From positions 62,001 through 126,000 of the forward strand of contig CALGAR010000064.1 in assembly GCA_937959285.1 (NCBI GenBank): DNA of 64,000 nucleotides. The letters are read 5' to 3'. The first letter of the stretch is position 1. Each line of letters opens with the position of its first letter. The notes beneath the pieces were generated by a model. That model did no database searches. It saw nothing but the letters and a program-made list of their open reading frames with translations, and was not told where the DNA came from. Shown here piece after piece: positions 1-8,130 of the stretch. Source of the stretch: an uncultured Bryobacterales bacterium (GTDB lineage Bacteria; Acidobacteriota; Terriglobia; Bryobacterales; Bryobacteraceae). A program made the position numbers and the translations under genes.

Positions 1-1
1 C

Positions 2-622
2 GGACTCCCGAACCTGGAACCGGCCGTGCGTTTCGGAGCCTCCCTGGGATGCAAAATCGCGGTGGTCGGACTTCCACCTTCGTCTGAGAGGCCGAAGAAA
101 GAGCAGGCGCAGATCTACCTTCGAAGGCTGCGCGCCTGCGTTGAGATCTTCGATCGCTACGGCATCCGCCTCGCGCTTGAGGCGATCTCTCCGCTGCATC
201 TTCGCAGAGCGAAACCTTACGAGTTCATATGGAGAACCGCCGAGATGCTGGATTTCGCGCGGCTGTGCTCCCCGGATGCAGGAGTGGTGGCGGACTGCTG
301 GCACTGGCACCACGCAGGCGAAACTGCGGAGGATCTTATTACACTGGGGCCAGACGCTATTTTGGACGTCCACATCTCCGACGCCCCGGGAGTTTCCGCC
401 GAAGAAATCCGGGATATGGAACGCTTCCTGCCCGGCGAAGGCATCATTGATTTTCCCTGCTTCTTCGGAGCTTTGAAAGCCGTCGGGTATTCAGGGAATG
501 TGACGGTCGAAGTGTTTAGCGGAAGACTTCACAATCTCACTCCGGAAGAAGCGGCCAGATCAGCATTGGACGCTGCAAAAGCCGTGTTAGCGCGTATAAG
601 CGGCAGTCAGCCGGCGATTTGA
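2..622 (+). CDS. Sugar phosphate isomerase/epimerase-like TIM-barrel protein, 5'-truncated
   Basis: The frame is open to the left edge of the window, so the true start lies outside; a GTG at 26 is only an internal candidate. The visible 206 residues match the C-terminal two thirds of the xylose-isomerase-like TIM-barrel family (AP_endonuc_2 fold). They include a metal-ligand-like Glu in LALEA, the DCWHWHH segment, the His in VHISD, the LPGEGIIDF turn and a final Glu in VEVF. Such enzymes isomerise or epimerise sugars or inositols using divalent metal. The exact substrate cannot be read from the sequence. The gene ends 58 bases before tatA/B. Confidence 0.8.
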   Translation, partial: GLPNLEPAVRFGASLGCKIAVVGLPPSSERPKKEQAQIYLRRLRACVEIFDRYGIRLALEAISPLHLRRAKPYEFIWRTAEMLDFARLCSPDAGVVADCWHWHHAGETAEDLITLGPDAILDVHISDAPGVSAEEIRDMERFLPGEGIIDFPCFFGALKAVGYSGNVTVEVFSGRLHNLTPEEAARSALDAAKAVLARISGSQPAI

Positions 623-680
623 CGCATTTCTAGAGCAGCCGCTATCATGAAGACGTTGCATTTTCTTTAGGAGGACGTAG

Positions 681-1196
681 ATGGGTCCGCTGGGCTGGCA
701 AGAGACCGTCTTTATCTTTGTTCTGGCCCTGCTGATTTTCGGACCAAAGAAGCTTCCGGAACTGGGCAGGAATGTAGCCAAAGCGATCGCAGAGTTCCGT
801 CGGGCGTCGAGCGACCTGAAGGCGCAGTTCGATCGCGAGATGAGTGCTATCGAGCGGGAAAACGAATCGTTAAAGGAAGTCACACAAAGCATCGCTGACG
901 ATATCAATAGCAGTTACAACAGCAGCTACGACTCCTCATACTACGACTACGATGCCTATGGCTCGGATTCGTATCACACCCCCGCAGACGAAACCCCTTC
1001 TGTAGGCGCATCCGCAACTCAGGGCGCTGAACAGACTGCCGACGCCAGCTCGCAGACAAAGCAGGCGCCTGAAGGCACAGTGGCGCAAGGCGCGCCCGTT
1101 GCAAATCCCAATACGGAGACTGCGACAGTGGCCCAGGACGCTCCTGCCTCAGCGGATGGCTCAAAGGCTCCTGAGTCTTCTCCTTTAGCAACGTAG
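681..1196 (+). CDS. tatA: Twin-arginine translocase subunit TatA/TatB family
   Basis: The protein has 171 residues. It starts with a single membrane helix (about residues 8-22), then the hinge FGPKKLPELGRN and an amphipathic helix to about residue 60, the standard TatA/TatB layout. A clear Shine-Dalgarno (taggagga, 668-675) precedes the ATG. The remaining ~100 residues are unusually long and low in complexity: first a Ser/Tyr/Asp-rich stretch (SSYNSSYDSSYYDYDAYGSD), then an Ala/Gln/Thr-rich tail. tatC follows after 9 bases. The protein forms or gates the Tat pore for folded proteins in the inner membrane. Whether it acts as A or B is not decidable here; the LPELGRN hinge is somewhat B-like. 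Confidence 0.9.
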   Translation: MGPLGWQETVFIFVLALLIFGPKKLPELGRNVAKAIAEFRRASSDLKAQFDREMSAIERENESLKEVTQSIADDINSSYNSSYDSSYYDYDAYGSDSYHTPADETPSVGASATQGAEQTADASSQTKQAPEGTVAQGAPVANPNTETATVAQDAPASADGSKAPESSPLAT

Positions 1197-1205
1197 TTTT
1201 GTATC

Positions 1206-2384
1206 ATGTCTTCCTCTGACGAGCGGAAGGAAGCCTCGGCTTCCGCAACTGGAAATCTGCCCGGCGAATCCGAAGCAGCAGATTCCGTCCAGGGAGCTGA
1301 CGCGCCGGTCCCTCAGCCGCAGCCAGCGCCCGAGCCCGACCCCTACGCGTACGACGGCGACGCGTACGGCTATGAAGAACAGGGCTACTCCGATGGCAGT
1401 GCTGCGACAACCGAGGTGAAGGAGAACACTCCTCCGCCCTCCCCCTCCGCTCCACCGCCACCGCCTCCGTTTTCAAAGGATCCTGACGAAGAGGAGGAAG
1501 ACGACGAGGAAGAGGACATGCTCCGCATGTCGTTCCTCGAGCACCTCGAAGAGCTTCGCTCCCGGATCATCAAATGTCTGATAGGTCTGGGCATCGCATT
1601 CGCAGCCAGCCTGACCTTTACGGAAGCCCTATGGCGTGCTGTATCGGCCCCGGCTGCGGAAGCCCTCCGCAACCTCGGCTTGCCGCCCAATCTGGTGGCA
1701 ATCACGCCGATGGAGCAGTTCAACACGATCTGGATCAAACTTCCGATCCTGACCTCTTTGTTCCTGGCGTCCCCGTGGATCCTGTATCAGGTGTGGGCTT
1801 TTGTTGCACCCGGGCTGTATAAGAGGGAGCGGCGGTGGGCGGCTCCCTTCGTTATCGTATCCGCCGGGCTGTTTATCGCTGGAGGTCTGTTCGCCTACTT
1901 CGTGGCGTTTCGGTTCGGCCTGACGTTTCTGCTGGGAATCGGGCGGGACGTTGACGTATTACCTCTCGTCTCAATCTCTTACTATTTCGATTTATTTGTA
2001 AATGTAGTGCTGGGGGTAGCGCTCGTCTTTGAACTACCAGTACTAGTATTTTTCTTGACGCTTCTTAGGATTACTTCGCCCCAATTTCTATTGTCCAATT
2101 CGCGCTACGCGATCCTGGCAATTGTCGTTCTGGCCGCCGTCGTAACCCCCACGCCCGACGTCATCAACCTCACCATATTCGCGGCGCCCATGGTGGTTCT
2201 GTATTTTGTGGGCGTATTCGCCAGCTATCTGCTCGTGCTCAGCAGGGAGAAGCGCAAATTCCCGTGGACGAAGGTGATTCTGGCCGGCGCGCTGATTCTG
2301 GCGGTCGCCGCGACCATACTTTATTTCGTCGCAACAAAGTATGGCTACAAATTCATTCCTGCCTGGCCGTTCTTAACGAAGTAG
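1206..2384 (+). CDS. tatC: Sec-independent protein translocase TatC with long acidic N-terminal extension
   Basis: This is the multispanning receptor of the Tat system, which recognises RR signal peptides. The conserved core begins at about residue 108 with MSFLEHLEELRSRI and continues through the six expected helices. In front lies a ~105-residue extension: a Tyr/Asp/Gly motif (YAYDGDAYGYEEQGY), a polyproline run (residues 76-88) and an acidic run (EEEEDDEEED, about 95-104). Internal ATGs at 1518 and 1527 would give a normal-length TatC, so the extension could be untranslated in part. However, its codon structure is clean and its Tyr/Asp motif resembles the tail of the preceding TatA/B. The gene is downstream of tatA/B with a 9-base gap, evidently one operon. 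Confidence 0.95.
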   Translation: MSSSDERKEASASATGNLPGESEAADSVQGADAPVPQPQPAPEPDPYAYDGDAYGYEEQGYSDGSAATTEVKENTPPPSPSAPPPPPPFSKDPDEEEEDDEEEDMLRMSFLEHLEELRSRIIKCLIGLGIAFAASLTFTEALWRAVSAPAAEALRNLGLPPNLVAITPMEQFNTIWIKLPILTSLFLASPWILYQVWAFVAPGLYKRERRWAAPFVIVSAGLFIAGGLFAYFVAFRFGLTFLLGIGRDVDVLPLVSISYYFDLFVNVVLGVALVFELPVLVFFLTLLRITSPQFLLSNSRYAILAIVVLAAVVTPTPDVINLTIFAAPMVVLYFVGVFASYLLVLSREKRKFPWTKVILAGALILAVAATILYFVATKYGYKFIPAWPFLTK

Positions 2385-2456
2385 GCATCATTCTCATTGT
2401 TTTTCCTGCTTGATTTGGCTTAATATGTCGCAAGAGCAGGCACGGTTTACGAGCGC

Positions 2457-2720
2457 ATGGACCTGAATAAGGCGATCCGGGAACTGTACGAAGAAAAGAA
2501 ACGAATTGAAGCTGCAATTGCTTCTCTGGAGTCAATGCTGGAGGCTGACTCCGGCCGCGAAAAACCGAAATCACGCTCGAGGCGCGGGCGCAAGAGCATG
2601 AGCCGGGAAGAGCGGGCAGCCGTATCTGCACGGATGAAAAAGTACTGGGCTGCGCGCCGCGCGGCTGCAAATGCGGCCTCTGGCGGGTCTGCTGCGACCC
2701 AAGGCTCTACTTCTTCTTAA
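2457..2720 (+). CDS. Small basic protein, RGRKSMS family, possible nucleic-acid-binding protein
   Basis: The protein has 87 residues. An N-terminal predicted coiled helix (MDLNKAIRELYEEKKRIEAAIASL) is followed by a strongly basic middle (KSRSRRGRKSMSREERAAVSARMKKYW) and an Ala/Gly/Ser tail. The segment RGRKSMSREERAAVSxRMKKYWAxRR resembles small proteins that recur in acidobacterial genomes and are usually left hypothetical. The layout (dimerising helix plus RGRK-type basic region) is reminiscent of H-NS/histone-like proteins, so chromatin or RNA binding is a guess. Its last 14 bases overlap the convergent methyltransferase gene. Confidence 0.75.
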   Translation: MDLNKAIRELYEEKKRIEAAIASLESMLEADSGREKPKSRSRRGRKSMSREERAAVSARMKKYWAARRAAANAASGGSAATQGSTSS

Positions 2721-3381
2721 AGAACCAAAGCCAGAAGTATTGCGTTCCTGCTCCGTGGCGGTAACGGGGCTCGAATCCGCAACCTTCCGCCATTTCTACC
2801 GCATCCTGATCAGAAAACGGTACACCGAGCCAGGTGTCATCGGGCGGAGTTTGAATTGTCGCATCCCCTTGGACCTGGAATTTGAAAAGGCCGCCCGGAC
2901 GCAGAAGGCGGTTCACTTCCCGAACGTAGTTCCAAATGATCTCGCGGCTCGGAATGTGCTGAAAGACGATGCTTGAAAAAGCAAAATCGAACTGCAGGTT
3001 GGGGAGACAGGTGAGATCCCTGCCATTGTTTTGGAAAACGTGCGCGTTCGGGTAATCGGCTAGCGCCGCGCGCGCCCACTTGATCATCTCTCCGCTGACG
3101 TCGACGGCGTAAACTTCGCCAAAGAGGCGCGCTAGCGCCCGGGTAACCCGCCCGGCGCCGCAGCCGATTTCGAGGACCCGCATCTGCTTGGGATCCATCC
3201 CCTGGCAGATGTTGATCATGTCGGTCAAAATCTCCTCAGCGACGGTCCGTTCCCCGGAGGCAAAAAACTCCTCGTCGGTCCAGTCCGTCTTTGCGGTGTT
3301 GACGTAGTAGCGGGCGTTTTCTCGGGCGCGTTCGTCCCATTCGCGCCGCATTTTGTCTTCGAGTTGTTCCTGCTGAGGCAT
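2707..3381 (-). CDS. Class I SAM-dependent methyltransferase
   Basis: The protein has 224 residues from the chosen start. Motif I is VLEIGCGAGRVTRALA, followed by the acidic loop VYAVDVSGEM, a motif-IV-like FDFAFSSIVFQHI and post-motif LLRPGGLFKFQ. This is the Methyltransf_11/25 fold that uses SAM; the acceptor is unknown. I chose the ATG at 3381 because a strong AGGAGG lies just upstream and the family similarity starts there. An earlier in-frame start would add about 29 unconvincing residues. The gene is convergent with, and overlaps by 14 bases, the small basic protein gene. Confidence 0.85.
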   Translation of the reverse strand: MPQQEQLEDKMRREWDERARENARYYVNTAKTDWTDEEFFASGERTVAEEILTDMINICQGMDPKQMRVLEIGCGAGRVTRALARLFGEVYAVDVSGEMIKWARAALADYPNAHVFQNNGRDLTCLPNLQFDFAFSSIVFQHIPSREIIWNYVREVNRLLRPGGLFKFQVQGDATIQTPPDDTWLGVPFSDQDAVEMAEGCGFEPRYRHGAGTQYFWLWFFKKK

Positions 3382-3585
3382 CAACCTCCTATTGTAGCCA
3401 CCTCTGGCTGGGAGGGAGAGGTAATAAGATTGCTTGTGGCAAAGGCACGAGTGTCTGTGGAAAGTCAAGTCTCTGCCTCTTGCACTTAACCAGGCACCGA
3501 GATATATTAAGGGACGGTGGTCGTTGCTTATGCGGCCGCCTGACTCTATCCGCTACGCTCGTAGGCGAGCATTATTTGGATTTGT

Positions 3586-3610
3586 GGGCCTCAGCGTCAG
3601 CAGGAGGCCC
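3586..3610 (+). promoter_or_regulatory. Hairpin overlapping the ribosome binding site of the NYN gene
   Basis: GGGCCTC (3586-3592) and GAGGCCC (3604-3610) form a perfect 7-bp inverted repeat with an 11-base loop. The right arm contains most of the AGGAGG-like ribosome binding site (3602-3607) of the TTG-started gene at 3619. Folding would hide the site, so a translational switch is possible. This is inference from sequence only. Confidence 0.4.
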
Positions 3611-3618
3611 TTTCCACG

Positions 3619-4245
3619 TTGCAGCGCAAAAAGCTTGTAGTTCTCATTGACGGCGGCTATCTGAGGGCTCGCGCTAGACATCACAACCTTCGCTACGACC
3701 CAGATTTCATCGAGAAAGTTGCCCGCTCCGTTGCACTCGAAGACGAAGACTTGCTGCGGGTTCTTTACTACGACTGCGCACCCTTCGCTGGAAAGGTCAA
3801 GCTTCCTGTATCCGGTCAAGTTAAGGAATACACCCCATCGGATGAGTGGCTACGGGAGCTTGCAGAAAAAGACTTGTTTGCGGTTCGCAGGGGCGAGCTG
3901 AAGTTCCGCGGATTCAAGCCGAAACGTGTCCCGGTCGCGGCAGATACCCTCTCAGACGACGATTTCACGCCCGTTTTTGAGCAAAAGGGTGTGGACATGC
4001 GCATCGGCCTAGACATCAGTCTCTATTCTCAGTCACGCTCAATGGATCGGATCGCCCTTCTCTCCGGTGACACCGACTGCATTGCGGCGATGAAACATGC
4101 ACGCAAGGAGGGTATTCAGGTAATTCTTGTTCAATTGCCAGGGGAGAAGCTGTCGTCGGAGTTGCTAGCCCACGCGGACTTTCGGCGTGAGGTGTCTTGG
4201 CCAGCCGTCGCCGGCGCTACGAGGCAAGCTGTTGTCGCCCCGTAG
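3619..4245 (+). CDS. NYN-domain (LabA/DUF88-like, PIN-fold) protein
   Basis: The protein has 208 residues with the NYN/PIN-fold signature: VLIDGGYL at the N-terminus (Asp11), KGVDMRIGLDI (Asp126, Asp132) and LLSGDTDCIAAM (Asp151, Asp153). Together these form the acidic metal site of Nedd4-BP1/YacP-like ribonucleases. An RNA-processing role is therefore plausible, but the substrate is unknown. The start is TTG, with caggagg about 11 bases upstream inside a hairpin (see that entry). The 237 bases between it and the methyltransferase start hold no other recognisable gene. Confidence 0.8.
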   Translation: MQRKKLVVLIDGGYLRARARHHNLRYDPDFIEKVARSVALEDEDLLRVLYYDCAPFAGKVKLPVSGQVKEYTPSDEWLRELAEKDLFAVRRGELKFRGFKPKRVPVAADTLSDDDFTPVFEQKGVDMRIGLDISLYSQSRSMDRIALLSGDTDCIAAMKHARKEGIQVILVQLPGEKLSSELLAHADFRREVSWPAVAGATRQAVVAP

Positions 4246-4347
4246 GCGCAACGCCGATAGCGGTCGCGCGCGGGTCGTTTGACCTGCGGCTTGACATATT
4301 GGTATCCTGTGTGGAGTTACGTCTATAAGGATCTCTACTAAAAGAAG

Positions 4348-4614
4348 ATGGCGAATCATTTCTCCGCGCTGAAGCGGGTTCGTATTACGGAACGGCGCAC
4401 GGCAATCAATCGCATGCGCAAGACCAGGCTCCGGCACCAGATCCGCGCGATGCGGCGGCTGCTCAACCAGAAGGACGTCGAGGGCGCCCAGAAGCTGCTG
4501 CCGAAGACGTACTCGCTGATCGATCGCGCTGCGAAGTGGGGCATTATCAAGAAGAACACGGCAGCTCGATACAAGAGCCGCCTGACACTGAGATTAAAGG
4601 CCCTCGCCGCTTAA
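4348..4614 (+). CDS. rpsT: 30S ribosomal protein S20
   Basis: The 88-residue protein begins MANHFSALKRVRI and ends in a basic helix bundle (KKNTAARYKSRLTLRLKALAA), typical of bacterial S20, which binds 16S rRNA in the small subunit. The length fits the family. A TTGACA box lies at 4291-4296, but no convincing -10 follows at the right distance, so no promoter is called. The gene is monocistronic and convergent with holA (10-base gap). Confidence 0.97.
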   Translation: MANHFSALKRVRITERRTAINRMRKTRLRHQIRAMRRLLNQKDVEGAQKLLPKTYSLIDRAAKWGIIKKNTAARYKSRLTLRLKALAA

Positions 4615-4624
4615 GCCATCCGGT

Positions 4625-5698
4625 TCATTCCGTCAGCCGAAGCACAAATTCTTCCATTACGACCCGATCATCGGGTCTGGTGTCTCTCAGAGCTTTGTCG
4701 GCGGCGAAAACACAGTCTATCGCCGCCTCAAGCTTCTGCTTCGAAAATGCCGACACAGTCTGCTGCACCTGCTCCGCCCGCTGACGCCACATAGGCGTGC
4801 CGAGCCGGCTGAAGTAACTCTGGATATCGCTGGCCGACCGCAGGCCTTGCTCGCGCGCCACGAGCGCCAATCGGAATTGGGTGCTCAGAAACGTTAGCGC
4901 CAGCGGGAGATACTCCCCTTCGCGCACGAGAGTGTCGAGCGCGTCCAACGAGGTCCGCCGGTCTCGCCGGGCAAGCGCATTCACTAGCGCGAACACGGTC
5001 GTCGCACGCGCGTTCGGGACGAGGGCGGCGAGCTCCTCTGCGCTGACGGACCGCCCCGGCGCATAGAGACTCAGCTTCTCAATCTCCGTGGCAATCCGGG
5101 TTGCATCCGCGCCCAGCGCCTCCACCAGCAACTCCACCTCCGCCGGTCCCAGCTTCACTCCTGACGCGGCCGCAAGCTTCTGCGCCAGTTGCCTCGCCGC
5201 CGCAACCGTATACTTCGGAAATTCAACGACGTTTGGAACCGCCGAATAGAATTTCCGGACCCTCTCCATCCGAGCCTTGTCCTCTCCCTCGAAATCGTAA
5301 CGGGAAGAGTCGAGAACAATGACAACACCCGGAGACGGATTCTTCAGATAGGCGCTCAGGCTCGATCCCGAACGGGCGTCTTTGGTTGCGCCTTCCTCTT
5401 CGTCACCTTCCGTCGCCCCGCCTCGTCCCCGCGGCAGCGCCGCCTCAGCGGACGAAACCCAGATCAGCCGCTCGGATGCGAATAAGGAAAGGGAGCGGGC
5501 GTCATCGATCACTTCATCCAGACTGACCTCGTCAAGGTCGTGGCGAACGAAGCCGTTCTCCAGATCCCCGCTGGGAACCGCGCGCTCGATCAAGGCTTGA
5601 CGGCACAGCTTCCGCTGATAGGAATCTGGACCAAGGAAAAGATAGACAGGAGCCGGCGGCTGGCGTCGAATCTGCGAAAGGAATTGCTCCGGGGTCAT
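4625..5698 (-). CDS. holA: DNA polymerase III subunit delta (HolA)
   Basis: The 357-residue protein has the AAA+-like N-terminal fold of HolA (PVYLFLGPDSYQRKLCRQAL), an acidic low-complexity loop around residues 110-130 and a C-terminal collar domain ending in DTRPDDRVVMEEFVLRL. The subunit opens the beta clamp within the clamp loader. Its ATG lies one base after the lptE stop (TGA-G-ATG). This is the lptE-holA pairing common in bacteria and makes it the last gene of the psd-to-holA operon. Confidence 0.92.
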   Translation of the reverse strand: MTPEQFLSQIRRQPPAPVYLFLGPDSYQRKLCRQALIERAVPSGDLENGFVRHDLDEVSLDEVIDDARSLSLFASERLIWVSSAEAALPRGRGGATEGDEEEGATKDARSGSSLSAYLKNPSPGVVIVLDSSRYDFEGEDKARMERVRKFYSAVPNVVEFPKYTVAAARQLAQKLAAASGVKLGPAEVELLVEALGADATRIATEIEKLSLYAPGRSVSAEELAALVPNARATTVFALVNALARRDRRTSLDALDTLVREGEYLPLALTFLSTQFRLALVAREQGLRSASDIQSYFSRLGTPMWRQRAEQVQQTVSAFSKQKLEAAIDCVFAADKALRDTRPDDRVVMEEFVLRLTE

Positions 5699-5699
5699 C

Positions 5700-6215
5700 T
5701 CAGAAAGTCTCCAGCACGGCGCTCACCACGGTGCGGGCCACATCCCGCCCCAGGCGATCAAGGGCCGAGTCGCTCTCATCAAAGAATGCTTCCTGGTCGG
5801 TGCTGATCTCGTAGCGCTGGCGGTATTCGAAGCCTGGCTGGTTGTAGATCACTTTGCCGTCGCGAGTCCGCAGAGTGAGCTCAAGGAAGACACTCACCTG
5901 GACGCCGCTGGCGCGGCCGGTCACGGGATCGAAAATCGTCGGATTCGAGAAGAGGTTGAGGACCGTGCCCGTAAGGACCGCATCCGCCTCGTTTGGATCT
6001 GCGACGACGTTATATCGTGTCCGGCTCAGAAACTCGCGAGCAATGGCGGCGGGAAGACGGTCGGTCAACCTGTAACGCGTGGTCCCGTTCGCAAAGGCTG
6101 GTATCGCGATTGTCTTAATATCCTTCGGCAGAAGATCGGAATGGCCCGAGACGCGATACCCGCACCCGGCGGAAGCCACCACAGCCGCCAGCGCGAGCCC
6201 GAACAAAGATCTCAC
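5700..6215 (-). CDS. lptE: LPS-assembly lipoprotein LptE
   Basis: The 171-residue protein has a lipoprotein leader ending in SAGC (Cys18), then CGYRVSGHSDLLPKDIKTIAIPAFANGTTRY, the conserved LptE opening. It inserts with LptD in the outer membrane to deliver LPS. The start codon overlaps the stop of the preceding Asd-like gene by ATGA (6212-6215), so translation is probably coupled. It lies in the same operon as pssA/psd, linking phospholipid and LPS biogenesis. Confidence 0.9.
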   Translation of the reverse strand: MRSLFGLALAAVVASAGCGYRVSGHSDLLPKDIKTIAIPAFANGTTRYRLTDRLPAAIAREFLSRTRYNVVADPNEADAVLTGTVLNLFSNPTIFDPVTGRASGVQVSVFLELTLRTRDGKVIYNQPGFEYRQRYEISTDQEAFFDESDSALDRLGRDVARTVVSAVLETF

Positions 6216-7240
6216 TGGACAGCCTCGACGGACAATAGGCTCTGAAGGACCAGCATTCCGTTCTCAGCGACAAGCCTGAGGTTGTCGGCAACTGCCCAGA
6301 ACCAGACGGCAGATGCATTGTTCCGGTCCTGCTCCACCGAACCCACGATGATGCCGCTGTGACCGGCGACGCCTACGTTCGTCGGCGGATCTTCCTCCCC
6401 GCTCCGAACTTCGATGAGCGCAGAGGCAAGAGCCTCATTCAACGCCTGAGGCCCCGGGTTCGACTCGAATTGCGCCCAGATGGAGAAGGTGTAGCCGTGG
6501 AACACGGGCGCCTGCGCGAGACGCAGCGAAGGCAGCGTAATCTTGCCGGTCCGCGACAGCAATGTCGTTAGATGGCGATCGATACGCAGTTCTATATCCT
6601 GCAGACTCTGAGGAGCGTCGGCGCCGTAGCGGGACAGCATGTTGAAGCTCACCTGCTCGTCAAAGACTTCCTTTGAGAGAGTCTGGAAGGAGAGAAGCCC
6701 GACCGTCTGCTGCTGCAGCTCATTCAGCCCTCGCTGGCCGCGCTCGCTTGCAGGCTCGAAGATCTGCACCACGGACTGGCGCAAAGGATAGTGGCGATGC
6801 AAACGTCCAAAGAACAGGGCAAGGGCGATGGAGGCAGGATGGGCGACCACGTGGATTGCGTCCGGTTCCACCTGGAATCCCTCGGGCTCCACCATCGGCG
6901 CTCTCACCCGCGCCTGCGGCTGATCCTCGAGGTTCTGCGTCAGATCAACCAGCGGTGGGCGATTCTCCCACTCGGCCATCATGTCCAACGCCTTGTGTGT
7001 GGACTCGGCGGATCCGGCGAAGACCACGGCCTTCGCTCCGCGCAGGTTCTCCTCGTCCAACTGGGTGATGACAACGGCTTCCCCACCCTGCTCCGTCAGC
7101 ACCGCCGACTCATCACGGTCGGTACCGACCAGCTTCAACTGCGCCTGCGGCAGCAGCGAGTCCGCAACCTCGCGAATCTCCCGTCCAAGCAGGGAGTCTC
7201 CTCCAACAATTGCCACCACACCTGATTTCATGCGATTCAT
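6212..7240 (-). CDS. Degenerate aspartate-semialdehyde-dehydrogenase-like protein (active-site Cys and His absent)
   Basis: The 342-residue protein has the Asd/ArgC architecture. An N-terminal Rossmann fold (VVAIVGGDSLLGREI) is followed by the dimerisation half, with recognisable equivalents of the ASGAGRKG loop (PASERGQRGLNEL, about 163-175) and of the sheet near RVPVxxGHS (APVFHGYTFSI, about 244-254). Where Asd has the PNCST nucleophile this protein reads HPASIA (134-139), and the catalytic GHS reads GYT. There is no cysteine anywhere in the protein. It is therefore unlikely to be a semialdehyde dehydrogenase; a structural, regulatory or new catalytic role is more likely. The ATG at 7240 overlaps the pssA stop (ATGA) and its own stop overlaps the lptE start. 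Confidence 0.82.
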   Translation of the reverse strand: MNRMKSGVVAIVGGDSLLGREIREVADSLLPQAQLKLVGTDRDESAVLTEQGGEAVVITQLDEENLRGAKAVVFAGSAESTHKALDMMAEWENRPPLVDLTQNLEDQPQARVRAPMVEPEGFQVEPDAIHVVAHPASIALALFFGRLHRHYPLRQSVVQIFEPASERGQRGLNELQQQTVGLLSFQTLSKEVFDEQVSFNMLSRYGADAPQSLQDIELRIDRHLTTLLSRTGKITLPSLRLAQAPVFHGYTFSIWAQFESNPGPQALNEALASALIEVRSGEEDPPTNVGVAGHSGIIVGSVEQDRNNASAVWFWAVADNLRLVAENGMLVLQSLLSVEAVQ

Positions 7241-8130
7241 CCAACCTGATGTTCGGGTTCCGGAGGACGCTGCTTTAACCGGCGCCGCAGCACTCCTCCC
7301 AGCCGCACAAAAATTCCGCTGGAAACATAGGTTCCAGCCAGCGCCAGCAACACCGGCTGCGAGAAATTCAAAACCAAGTAAATAAAGCTGCCGAGCAGAA
7401 CCACAGTGAGCGGCGAACGCGGGCGGAGCAAATTGAAATCTTTGAAGCTCCTGTACCGCCAGGTGCTGATCATCAGGAACGAGAGCGCCGCCAGGACAAC
7501 GAGCCAGGCAAAGCTGAACGGCCAGAACAGGATGGGTGCGGCGTCGGCCGCATAAACAACCGCGGCGACGAAACCGGCGGCGGCGGGGATGGGCAGCCCA
7601 ACAAAATATTTTCGGTCCGGGCGGCCCGGATTTTTGGGAATGGGGTTTGTCGTGATATTGAACCTGGCCAGGCGGGACGCTCCGCACAGCAGATAAAGGA
7701 ACGCGACAAAGTACCCTCCCCGGTGCAGGTTCTCGCGAACCACGGGGTTATCGAGCGAGTCGACAAACTGAATGCCCCATACAAAGGCCAAGACAGCGGG
7801 GGCGATCCCAAACGTGATCACATCCGCCAGGGAATCCAGTTCCTTCCCGAATTCGCTGACCGTGTTCGTCATGCGGGCGATGCGCCCGTCCAGTCCGTCA
7901 AGAAAAACGGCGATTCCGATCGCGATACAGGCGTGCTGGAGCGAAATATTCGGCCCCAGGATGCCGGTCGTCGCCTCCATCGCTCCCTGAAATGTCTTCA
8001 GGATCGCAAAGAAGCCCAGAAACAGGTTTCCGGCCGTAAACAGCGTTGGGAGCGCATAGGCAGCCCGGCGCGGCCGGCGGTCCGGAGAGTTGGGATCCAT
8101 CAGGTGGCGGGATAAGTCGATCTTCGGCAC
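7237..8130 (-). CDS. pssA: CDP-diacylglycerol-serine O-phosphatidyltransferase
   Basis: The 297-residue membrane protein carries the complete CDP-alcohol phosphotransferase motif: Asp81-Gly82, Ala85-Arg86, Gly95, Asp99 and Asp103 in DGRIARMTNTVSEFGKELDS. It makes phosphatidylserine from CDP-diacylglycerol and serine in the inner membrane. Several hydrophobic helices follow. It starts with GTG immediately after the psd stop (TAA-GTG) and overlaps the Asd-like gene by four bases. Adjacent psd and pssA together give phosphatidylethanolamine. Confidence 0.93.
   Translation of the reverse strand: MPKIDLSRHLMDPNSPDRRPRRAAYALPTLFTAGNLFLGFFAILKTFQGAMEATTGILGPNISLQHACIAIGIAVFLDGLDGRIARMTNTVSEFGKELDSLADVITFGIAPAVLAFVWGIQFVDSLDNPVVRENLHRGGYFVAFLYLLCGASRLARFNITTNPIPKNPGRPDRKYFVGLPIPAAAGFVAAVVYAADAAPILFWPFSFAWLVVLAALSFLMISTWRYRSFKDFNLLRPRSPLTVVLLGSFIYLVLNFSQPVLLALAGTYVSSGIFVRLGGVLRRRLKQRPPEPEHQVG

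Noticed and set aside
4291..4320. TTGACA upstream of rpsT as a promoter.
   Set aside because: The bases 16-18 positions downstream do not resemble a -10 box, so no promoter was called.
7241..7687. A 491-residue version of the Asd-like gene extending into pssA.
   Set aside because: The extension is an out-of-frame reading of pssA; the ATGA junction at 7237-7240 marks the true start.
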